A stretch of DNA of 9,600 bases from an uncultured Prevotella sp. Its GTDB lineage: Bacteria; Bacteroidota; Bacteroidia; Bacteroidales; Bacteroidaceae. The stretch covers positions 1-9,600 of the forward strand of contig URSZ01000093.1 of the NCBI GenBank assembly GCA_900550635.1, in the 5' to 3' direction. The position numbers and the translations under genes were made by a program. The notes under the pieces were generated by a model. The model ran no database searches. It saw nothing but the letters and a program-made list of their open reading frames with translations, and was not told the origin of the DNA. Shown piece after piece: positions 1 to 5,615 of this stretch (position 1 is its first letter; every line of letters starts with the position of its first letter).

Positions 1-1447
1 TGGCTAGGAGCATGAACTGTTCGACGAGTTTGTTGGCGTCTTTTGCCACCTTTACGTATGTGGATATTGGGTGTCCCTTGTCGTCGATTTCAAAGCGCAC
101 CTCGGCGCGGTCGAAGCCTATCGAGCCGTCTGCAAAACGCTTTGCGCGCAGGATTTTGGCCAGGCGGTTGAGCGTTACAAGCTCTTCGGCGTATTCGCCC
201 ACAGGCTTGCCGTCGGGACTTTTTACCGGTTTGGGGTGGTTTCCCGGCAGAGCGAGGTCCTCGGGCGAGGCTTCGCCGTTTTGCTCCAATATGTCCTGCA
301 CTTCCTCGTATGTAAACCGGCGGTTGCTGCGTATCACGGTGTGCGCAAGGTGCCAGTCGTGAATTTCTCCCTTTTCGTTCATGCGGAAAATGGTACTGTA
401 CGCCAGTTTTTCCTCGTCGGGGCGCAAGGAGCAGATAAAGTTGCAGAGCCTTTCGGGCAGCATGGGGATAGTGCGGTCCACGAGGTAAACGCTCGTTGCC
501 CGGCGGCAGGCTTCCTTGTCTATTATGTCGCCCTCGTGTACGTAGTGCGACACGTCGGCTATGTGGACGCCTATTTCCCAAAGGCCGCCTGCTGTGCGGC
601 GAATGGAAAGCGCGTCGTCAAAGTCCTTGGCGTCGTGCGGGTCTATGGTAAAGGTTGTAACGTTTCGGAAATCTTCGCGGCGTGCTATCTCTTCGGGCGT
701 TATGTCGGCCGAAAGTTTGTCGGCTGCGGCTTCTACGTTTTTCGGATAGCTGTAAGGCAGGTTGAACTCTGCGAGAATGGCGTGCATTTCCGTGTTGTTC
801 TCGCCCGTGCGTCCGAGTATGTCGATTACTTTCCCTACGGGATTCTTTGCTCCGTCGGGCCATTCGATTATTTTCACCACGGCTTTGTCGCCGGTTACGC
901 CTCCTTTCAGGTTTGCCTTGGGTATGAAAATGTCGTTTGAGTATATGCGGCCGGCAGTTTCGAGGAACGCGTAGTTTTTCTCGACGTGCAGGCGTCCCAC
1001 AAACGTTTCGCGGGCGCGTTTGAGCACTTCGGTAACCTGTGCCTCGCGTGCGTGTTTCTTTCGCCGGGCCAGTATGGTGGCGCGCACTCGGTCGCCGTTC
1101 ATTGCTCCTGCGCTGTTGCGTTCGGTTACGAGTATTGATTTGCCGCCGTCGTCGGGAACGACGCTGTTGTGCCCGTTGGGTTTGCGTACGAAGCGTCCTT
1201 CGATTACCTGGTTCTTCAGGCAGAGGCTGTAGAGGCCGTCTTTTACGGTTATCACGTCGGCGTCCACCATGTCTTCGAGTATGTCGCAGCATAGTACGCG
1301 TTGCGGGTGTGTGGAGCAGCCCAAGGCGGAGAATATGTCGCGTGTTGAGAATTTCTGCTCGCTGTTTTCGGTGAACAGTGTCTCGAGCTGGGCGGTCATT
1401 TCTTTTTGCGTCAGTCTTCGTGCTGCCCTTCTGGATGTTTTTTTCAT
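1..1447 (-). CDS. rnr: Ribonuclease R, 5' two-thirds (cut by left edge)
   Basis: Encodes a processive 3'-to-5' exoribonuclease of the RNase II/R (RNB) family, which degrades structured RNA in the cytoplasm. The frame is open from ATG at 1447 to the left edge, giving 482 residues. The N-terminus is basic (MKKTSRRAARR). Residues about 30-75 look like the winged-helix domain of RNase R, residues about 80-215 like the cold-shock OB region, and the RNB domain begins near 260. The metal-binding aspartates are visible in IDPHDAKDFDDA: D269, D275, D277 and D278. Their spacing equals that of the catalytic aspartates D272/D278/D280/D281 of E. coli RNase R. WEIGVHIADVSHYV (290-303) is also typical. The rest of the RNB domain and the S1 domain lie outside the window. 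RNase II is the alternative, but the N-terminal extension favours RNase R. It appears to be transcribed alone, since the mdh terminator lies upstream. Confidence 0.95.
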   Translation of the reverse strand, partial: MKKTSRRAARRLTQKEMTAQLETLFTENSEQKFSTRDIFSALGCSTHPQRVLCCDILEDMVDADVITVKDGLYSLCLKNQVIEGRFVRKPNGHNSVVPDDGGKSILVTERNSAGAMNGDRVRATILARRKKHAREAQVTEVLKRARETFVGRLHVEKNYAFLETAGRIYSNDIFIPKANLKGGVTGDKAVVKIIEWPDGAKNPVGKVIDILGRTGENNTEMHAILAEFNLPYSYPKNVEAAADKLSADITPEEIARREDFRNVTTFTIDPHDAKDFDDALSIRRTAGGLWEIGVHIADVSHYVHEGDIIDKEACRRATSVYLVDRTIPMLPERLCNFICSLRPDEEKLAYSTIFRMNEKGEIHDWHLAHTVIRSNRRFTYEEVQDILEQNGEASPEDLALPGNHPKPVKSPDGKPVGEYAEELVTLNRLAKILRAKRFADGSIGFDRAEVRFEIDDKGHPISTYVKVAKDANKLVEQFMLLA

Positions 1448-1477
1448 GGTGTTTGCCTTTTAGTTGTTCGTTTACCG

Positions 1478-1485
1478 CAAAGTAA
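1478..1485 (-). promoter_or_regulatory. Possible -7 box for rnr
   Basis: The minus strand reads TTACTTTG, one mismatch from the Bacteroidota -7 consensus TAnnTTTG. A start about 6-7 nt downstream would leave a leader of about 24 nt before the ATG. No TTTG is seen at the -33 distance, so the call rests on one element and its position after the mdh terminator. Confidence 0.4.
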
Positions 1486-1595
1486 CTAAAAAATCTCGTA
1501 TTGGCGGGGTTTTGCGGGCATTATTCTGCCTTGCATGCGGCATAAATCCGGCTTTCCGGCCGGGCATTGCCGCTTTTTGTGCTGACGTGTAGGGC

Positions 1596-1630
1596 AAAAA
1601 AATTCCGCAGCGCAATGTTGCGCTGCGGAA
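1596..1630 (-). terminator. Rho-independent terminator of mdh
   Basis: 1603-1615 and 1618-1630 form a perfect 13-bp inverted repeat (TTCCGCAGCGCAA and its complement) around a 2-nt centre. On the minus strand it is followed by seven T (1596-1602). It starts 30 nt after the mdh stop codon, in the right orientation to end mdh and insulate rnr. The two nominal loop bases mean that the top one or two pairs probably open in RNA. Confidence 0.93.
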
Positions 1631-1660
1631 CATGAAAAAAGGTGTTTTGAAATTGGGTTC

Positions 1661-2662
1661 TTACTTAAGGTTCGGGTTGATTTCGCCCCACTTGTCGATT
1701 TCGGGGAGCACGCCCATTGCGATAACTTCGTCGCGCAGTGCGCAAAGGTGGCTGTAGCTCTTTTTGAGTTCTTCCATTTCTTCGGGTGTGCCTACTACTT
1801 CCTCGTATGCTGCGCCGTTCTTGGTTATTGTTACTTCCATGGCCATCATGATGTGGTCAATGCCTTTGAACGAAACGTAGCGTCCTGCGGGCCATGCGAA
1901 TTCCTTGCCTCCCATTGCGGCGCGAATCATCTCGACGCTCACGTATGCCGGGCTTTGGAACGACGAGCGGCCGCGCAGTGCGATGATGTTGGCACCGCCC
2001 TTGATGACGCGCTGTTTGATTTCAGCCCATTTGTCGGCGGGCAGCTTGTCGGTGCCGATGAGGTCGGTGAGCGGTGTGCCTGCCACTTTGGCTGTCGAAG
2101 CGAATACGGCCATTTGTTCGCCGTGGCCGCCGTAGGTGCGGCAACCGGTTACGTCGCTCTGGTTTACGCCGAAGTGTTTTGCCAGCTCGCTCTGCAGGCG
2201 GATACTGTCGAGCGCTGCAAGGGTTGTTACCTGCGAGGGCTTCAGGCCGCTCCAGATGAGGGTTATAAGGCCGGTGATGTCGGCGGGGTTGAAGATTATC
2301 ACAACGTGGCGCACGTCGGGGCAGTAAGCCTTGATGTCTTTGCCAAGTTGCTCTGCAACGCCTGCGTTGCCTTTGAGGAGGTCTTCGCGTGTCATGCCCT
2401 GTTTGCGGGGTGCGCCGCCCGAGGAGATGATGTATTTTGCGTCGGTGAATGCTTCCTTTACGTCGGTTGTGAAGGTGAAGTTAACGCCTTCGAAGCCGCA
2501 GTGGCGCATTTCTTCAACCACGCCCTCGAGGCCCGGTGCGTAAACGTCGTAGAGGCAGATGTTGGGGGTGAGGTGCATCATGGCTGCCGTTTGTGCCATG
2601 TTTGAGCCTATCATGCCGGCTGCGCCGACGATGGTAAGTTTTTCGTTTGTGATGAATTCCAT
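1661..2662 (-). CDS. mdh: Malate dehydrogenase
   Basis: 333 residues; interconverts malate and oxaloacetate with NAD in the cytoplasm. The LDH/MDH fold is clear. The dinucleotide loop GAAGMIG is at 13-19. D39, at the end of the second beta strand, suits NAD rather than NADP. The substrate loop APRKQGMTREDLL carries R86 and R92, and an arginine at the R86 position selects malate over lactate. Further motifs are FNPADI with N125, LDSIR with D152 and R155, and YGGHGEQ with the catalytic H180. The ATG at 2662 gives a start directly before the Rossmann strand, with no better choice upstream. In anaerobic Bacteroidales this enzyme usually works in the reductive branch from oxaloacetate to fumarate and succinate (known biology, not shown here). 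It has its own putative promoter and terminator, so it is probably monocistronic. Confidence 0.96.
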   Translation of the reverse strand: MEFITNEKLTIVGAAGMIGSNMAQTAAMMHLTPNICLYDVYAPGLEGVVEEMRHCGFEGVNFTFTTDVKEAFTDAKYIISSGGAPRKQGMTREDLLKGNAGVAEQLGKDIKAYCPDVRHVVIIFNPADITGLITLIWSGLKPSQVTTLAALDSIRLQSELAKHFGVNQSDVTGCRTYGGHGEQMAVFASTAKVAGTPLTDLIGTDKLPADKWAEIKQRVIKGGANIIALRGRSSFQSPAYVSVEMIRAAMGGKEFAWPAGRYVSFKGIDHIMMAMEVTITKNGAAYEEVVGTPEEMEELKKSYSHLCALRDEVIAMGVLPEIDKWGEINPNLK

Positions 2663-2775
2663 ATCGTTTTATGTTTTTATGATGATAATTTCCTTTGTTG
2701 TCCGGGCCTTGTGCGGCGTGTGCGCTGTGCGTTGTGTTTTATGTTTTTACGCTGTTTTGCCGTTGCCGGTCTTTT
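2663..2775 (-). other. Long uridine-poor 5' leader of mdh
   Basis: If the -7 box at 2782-2789 is used, mdh has a leader of about 113 nt, while the other leaders in this window are about 16-28 nt. The mRNA strand of this stretch has only nine T, and none at all from 2689 to 2740 or from 2750 to 2775. It is rich in A and C and should fold little. The 14-mer TAAAAACATAAAAC occurs twice on the mRNA strand, at 2736-2749 and 2666-2679, the second copy ending 3 nt before the ATG. An A-rich stretch before the start codon often replaces a Shine-Dalgarno sequence in this phylum. No known riboswitch is recognised. Confidence 0.5.
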
Positions 2776-2781
2776 CCAATG

Positions 2782-2789
2782 CAAAAATA
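2782..2789 (-). promoter_or_regulatory. -7 box for mdh
   Basis: The minus strand reads TATTTTTG, an exact TAnnTTTG match. No TTTG is found at the -33 distance. It lies about 120 nt upstream of the mdh ATG, so use of this box implies the long leader described separately. Confidence 0.55.
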
Positions 2790-3013
2790 GTAATTTTCTG
2801 TGTTTGCAGGCTGTTTGCGGGCGGGGCGTTGGTTAAATATTATAAAATCATCCGCCCTTTTTGAAGGCCGGCGGTGCGGAGCGCGTATGTTTGACGTTTC
2901 GGCAATTATGCGCTGCCCGTTTGGACGCATTTTTAACACTCCCGGGAGAGGGAAAACAGACATTTCCGTAGGGCATGTCTTTGGCACTCGAAACCAGGCA
3001 AATGGACTGCCCG

Positions 3014-3078
3014 AAAATATGTCTGACATATTTTGAAATACATCGGACATATTTTAAAATTCAAGGCACATATTTTTT
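3014..3078. repeat. Intergenic repeat R1, copy A
   Basis: A 65-bp element that matches copy B (5411-5475) at 60 of 65 positions without gaps, in the same orientation. It contains three 19-bp cores at an exact 21-bp period: 3015-3033, 3036-3054 and 3057-3075, separated by TG and TA. Core 1, AAATATGTCTGACATATTT, is a perfect palindrome with 9-bp arms and one central base. Core 2 (AAATACATCGGACATATTT) has two uncompensated changes in its left arm. Core 3 (AAATTCAAGGCACATATTT) keeps only the right arm. It lies between the terminator-like hairpin of the GH65 gene and the mdh promoter region. It could be an operator array or a dispersed intergenic repeat. Confidence 0.85.
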
Positions 3079-3108
3079 CTTTGCTCCGAGAGGGGGTTGA
3101 AAACGCTT

Positions 3109-3142
3109 CACGGGGAGTGGCGCATTCCGCACCCTCCCCGTG
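3109..3142 (-). terminator. Probable terminator of the GH65 gene
   Basis: 3109-3117 (CACGGGGAG) and 3134-3142 (CTCCCCGTG) form a perfect 9-bp GC-rich stem around a 16-nt interior that can pair partly. On the minus strand it is followed by AAGCGTTTTC, so the T-tract is short and offset. It lies 43 nt after the stop codon. A weaker CCCGC/GCGGG pairing directly after the stop codon may add to it. The stem is clear; its efficiency is uncertain. Confidence 0.6.
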
Positions 3143-3185
3143 TTTAACGTTTGTAAAACAGTAGGCCCGCCTTTGCGGCCGCGGG

Positions 3186-5216
3186 TTACTTTGTTCCGCC
3201 CTTGCAGGTGTAGGTTTTCTTGTCCGGCCCGATACCTTTGAGTGTAAGGGATTTCCACTTGGAGGGCAGCACGGACTTCTGCTGCACTATCCCGGCGTCG
3301 GTAACCCTCAATCCTCCGAAACCGTAGAGCACGGCCTGGAGCAGCCCGCCTGCGCCGGTGCAGAAGTATGGGTTGTTTCCGCCGGCCGTTTCGGAAAGCA
3401 CGCCGAACGGCGGGCGTTTGTGCGGTATGTAGCTGCGGCTGAAGTATTCGTATGCCTTTTCGCTGTCGCCCAGCTGTGCGTACAGTATGGCGAGTATGGC
3501 GTTGCCCATTGCGGGGCCGTTTTTGTCGATTTTCTGCGAGTAGTATTCAAGGTCCTGCCTTACGCGCTTGGGGTCGGTAACCACGCCGAGCGGGTAGGCA
3601 AGCAGGTTGGCGTCGGCCTGTTTGATTGCCTCGCCGTTGTATGTGGCGTTTTCCTTGATGGTGCCGTCGGGCATGTAGTGGAACTTGATGTTGTCGGACA
3701 CTTCGCTCCACATCGGGTCGGGCTTCTCGCCCACGGCCCTGGCGGCGGCCACGGCGTCGCGCAGCACTACCTTGGCCGAGCCGTTGGTGAATGTGTTGTC
3801 GTTTATGTTGGCGGCATATTCGTTGGCGCCCACCACGTTGTTTATCGAATATGTGCCGTCGGGGTTCTTAACCGCGCGCGAAACCCAGAAGTCGGCTATC
3901 ATCTTGAGCGTGGGGTAGCCTTCGCGGCGCAGCCATTCCTTGTCGCGCGTAACGCGGTAGTAATTCCAGAAGGCTATGCCCACGTCGGCGGTGATGTGGT
4001 GTTCGAACGTGCCGGTAAGGCACCATGTGGGTGTGGCCTCTTCGCCCGAGTCGTCGCACTCCCACGGGAACATGCAGCCCTTGAACCCGAACAGTGCGGC
4101 GCGCTGTACGGCCTTGGGCAGGCGGTCGCTCCGGTAGTCGACGCACGAGCGCGCCATTTGCTGGTTGAGCAGCAGCAGGGGCGGGTACATCCATATCTCG
4201 CAGTCCCAGAACACATGGCCGTTGTATCCCGTTACGGTCGACAGGCCCATGGGCGGAATGCTCAGCCGTGTGCCCTCGCCTGCAAAGGAGTAGAGGTTGT
4301 AGAGTGCCAGGCGCACGTCTTTCTGTGCCTCGGGGTCGCCCTCTATTATGATGTCGCTTTGCCAGAGGCGTTCCCATTCGGCCTTGTGCCCGTTTATTAT
4401 ATGGTCAATGCCCGACTGCAGGGCGAACACTGCCATGCGTTCGGCCTCGTCGCGCGGATTGCAGAAGTCGCGTGAGGAGCAGGCCGCACCAACGAGGGCA
4501 AAGCGGAACGCCTTGCCGCCTTCGAGCCGGGCTTCGAAGCCCATGCTTTGGTAGGAACTGACGATGAACGACGACTTAATCTGCGGCTTCTGCCCGTCGA
4601 ACATGAAAGTCGAGCAGGTGGCGAGGTCCTGCATGAGCGTGCGGCTTTGCGCGCACGAGGTGTAGACGGGCATTTCGTGTGCGCCGTCGCGAAACACGCG
4701 GTACACGGCCGACGTGTTCTTGAGTTCCTCGGGAAACACCGTGCTGTTGGTCACTTCGAGGCGCACGTCCTGTTTCGGCGTCACCACTACCTCCACCATG
4801 CCCATGTAGGGAAGGTTGCGCAGCGCGCGGATGTAGTATTTAATCGAGGCCTTGGATGTCTCGACGGAGGTTTCGAGGTAGGCCTCCTTCATGTTCAGCA
4901 CCTGGCGCCAAGCCGACGTGTTGCCGTCCGATATGGTCTCGCCGTCAATGCGCAGGTTCATGTTGGTGAACACGGGGCCGCGCACAATGCGGCTCACGCC
5001 CTCGGGGCTTTCCTTGTCGTAAACACCGTTGAGCACGATGTCGGATATTTGGAAAAGTCCGGCCCCGCTCACGAGCCCTATGCGGCCGTTGGCCAGCGTA
5101 ACGCCGTTGTAGTTGTCTTTCGATTGGGCGCTGATTGTCCAGCCGTCGCCCTGTGCAAGGGCCGCTGTCGCGCCGAGCTGCAGGAAGATAAGCAGCGTAA
5201 GGATTATTTTGTTCAT
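3186..5216 (-). CDS. Secreted GH65-family glycoside hydrolase
   Basis: 676 residues with a signal peptide (MNKIILTLLIFLQLGATAALA, probable cleavage A21|Q22). There is no cysteine after the site, so it is probably a soluble periplasmic or exported protein. GH65 motifs run in order after an N-terminal beta-sandwich region: GHVFWDCEIWMYP (333-345), GANEYAANINDNTFTN (463-478, general acid candidate E466) and KQAD (532-535). The C-terminal part, FGVLSETAGG and GAGGLLQAVLYGFGG (604-635), resembles the hydrolase branch (acid trehalase, protein-glucosylgalactosylhydroxylysine glucosidase) more than the phosphorylases. E609 is a candidate catalytic base. The substrate is not known; alpha-glucosides such as trehalose, kojibiose or the glucosyl-galactosyl unit of collagen are possible. 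No SusCD pair or regulator is adjacent, so it is not in a visible polysaccharide utilisation locus. It is a single-gene unit flanked by R1 repeats. Confidence 0.88.
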   Translation of the reverse strand: MNKIILTLLIFLQLGATAALAQGDGWTISAQSKDNYNGVTLANGRIGLVSGAGLFQISDIVLNGVYDKESPEGVSRIVRGPVFTNMNLRIDGETISDGNTSAWRQVLNMKEAYLETSVETSKASIKYYIRALRNLPYMGMVEVVVTPKQDVRLEVTNSTVFPEELKNTSAVYRVFRDGAHEMPVYTSCAQSRTLMQDLATCSTFMFDGQKPQIKSSFIVSSYQSMGFEARLEGGKAFRFALVGAACSSRDFCNPRDEAERMAVFALQSGIDHIINGHKAEWERLWQSDIIIEGDPEAQKDVRLALYNLYSFAGEGTRLSIPPMGLSTVTGYNGHVFWDCEIWMYPPLLLLNQQMARSCVDYRSDRLPKAVQRAALFGFKGCMFPWECDDSGEEATPTWCLTGTFEHHITADVGIAFWNYYRVTRDKEWLRREGYPTLKMIADFWVSRAVKNPDGTYSINNVVGANEYAANINDNTFTNGSAKVVLRDAVAAARAVGEKPDPMWSEVSDNIKFHYMPDGTIKENATYNGEAIKQADANLLAYPLGVVTDPKRVRQDLEYYSQKIDKNGPAMGNAILAILYAQLGDSEKAYEYFSRSYIPHKRPPFGVLSETAGGNNPYFCTGAGGLLQAVLYGFGGLRVTDAGIVQQKSVLPSKWKSLTLKGIGPDKKTYTCKGGTK

Positions 5217-5241
5217 GAATGCAATGTTTTGTTGTGTCCCA

Positions 5242-5249
5242 CAAAGTTA
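5242..5249 (-). promoter_or_regulatory. -7 box for the GH65 gene
   Basis: The minus strand reads TAACTTTG, an exact TAnnTTTG match. It lies 25 nt upstream of the ATG at 5216 and predicts a leader of about 20 nt. No TTTG is present at the -33 spacing. R1 copy B lies about 160 bp upstream of this box. Confidence 0.65.
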
Positions 5250-5324
5250 TGCAAAATGCGCGGCATATCCCGCGTGCGCCGCGTACAATATTGCCTGCGT
5301 CGCAATACGGACATCGTGAGACGC

Positions 5325-5390
5325 AAAACCGGGGCCGGAAAACGGGCATTTTCGGTGCGGAAAATTGAAAACTGGTTTTCAGTATGTAAA
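5325..5390. repeat. Intergenic repeat R2, copy 1
   Basis: 5341-5387 matches 9552-9598 at 45 of 47 positions, same orientation, no gaps. A weaker match at the same offset reaches back to AAAACC at 5325. It holds nested inverted repeats: TTTTC(6 nt)GAAAA in the first half, then TGAAAAC-TG-GTTTTCA (5366-5381), which extends to ATTGAAAACTGGTTTTCAGT with one T-G pair. It ends about 27 bp before R1 copy B. There is no T-tract suited to termination on either strand. Confidence 0.8.
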
Positions 5391-5410
5391 CCCCACGTCG
5401 GAGCAAATAA

Positions 5411-5475
5411 AAAATATGTCTGACATATTTCGAAATATGTCAGACATATTTTAAAATACAAGGCACATATTTTTT
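5411..5475. repeat. Intergenic repeat R1, copy B
   Basis: The better preserved R1 copy. Cores lie at 5412-5430 (AAATATGTCTGACATATTT), 5433-5451 (AAATATGTCAGACATATTT) and 5454-5472 (AAATACAAGGCACATATTT), at an exact 21-bp period. Cores 1 and 2 are both perfect palindromes with 9-bp arms, differing from each other only in the central base. Core 3 departs from the palindrome in almost the same way as in copy A, so the element has polarity and was copied as a unit. It lies upstream of the GH65 promoter and downstream of the permease terminator. Confidence 0.88.
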
Positions 5476-5564
5476 GCCCCCCGGAAACCCGTTCCGGCTG
5501 GTGCCGGAGACCAATGGCCCTTCGGGCACAAAACCGTTTGCCTGCTCGCCCCGAAAATGCAGAC
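5476..5564. other. Intergenic stretch with small GC-rich hairpins
   Basis: Between R1 copy B and the permease terminator there are short inverted repeats: CCGGAA(5 nt)TTCCGG at 5481-5497 and GCCC-TTC-GGGC at 5517-5527. No gene, promoter box or known RNA is recognised. Their role is unknown and they may be chance in GC-rich sequence. Confidence 0.3.
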
Positions 5565-5590
5565 AAAAAAGCCGCGCAGCGTGGCGCGGC
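5565..5590 (-). terminator. Rho-independent terminator of the rbfA-permease unit
   Basis: 5571-5577 (GCCGCGC) and 5584-5590 (GCGCGGC) form a perfect 7-bp GC stem with a 6-nt loop. On the minus strand it is followed directly by six T (5565-5570). It lies 25 nt after the permease stop codon. Confidence 0.92.
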
Positions 5591-5615
5591 CGTATGTGGA
5601 ATGTGAAACGGGGAA

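Noticed and set aside
71..940. Plus-strand open frame of 289 codons
   Set aside because: Lies opposite RNase R, whose catalytic aspartates and domains are unambiguous.
1748..2605. Plus-strand open frame of 285 codons
   Set aside because: Antisense to malate dehydrogenase; no independent support.
2739..3050. Minus-strand open frame of 103 codons in the mdh upstream region
   Set aside because: Covers R1 copy A and the -7 box of mdh; its start lies in the repeat and its composition is not protein-like.
3420..4475. Plus-strand open frame of 351 codons opposite the GH65 gene
   Set aside because: Mirror frame of a GC-rich gene with clear GH65 motifs on the minus strand; no recognisable domain and biased composition (very rich in V, G, A and H).
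4548..5423. Plus-strand open frame of 291 codons running from GH65 into the intergenic region
   Set aside because: Mostly antisense to the GH65 coding sequence and its signal peptide, then crosses its promoter and R2; no domain.
3014..5475. R1 pair as ends of a transposon or a CRISPR-like array
   Set aside because: No transposase, no terminal inverted repeats, no target duplication; the units are separated by 2 bp, not by spacers, so it is not CRISPR.
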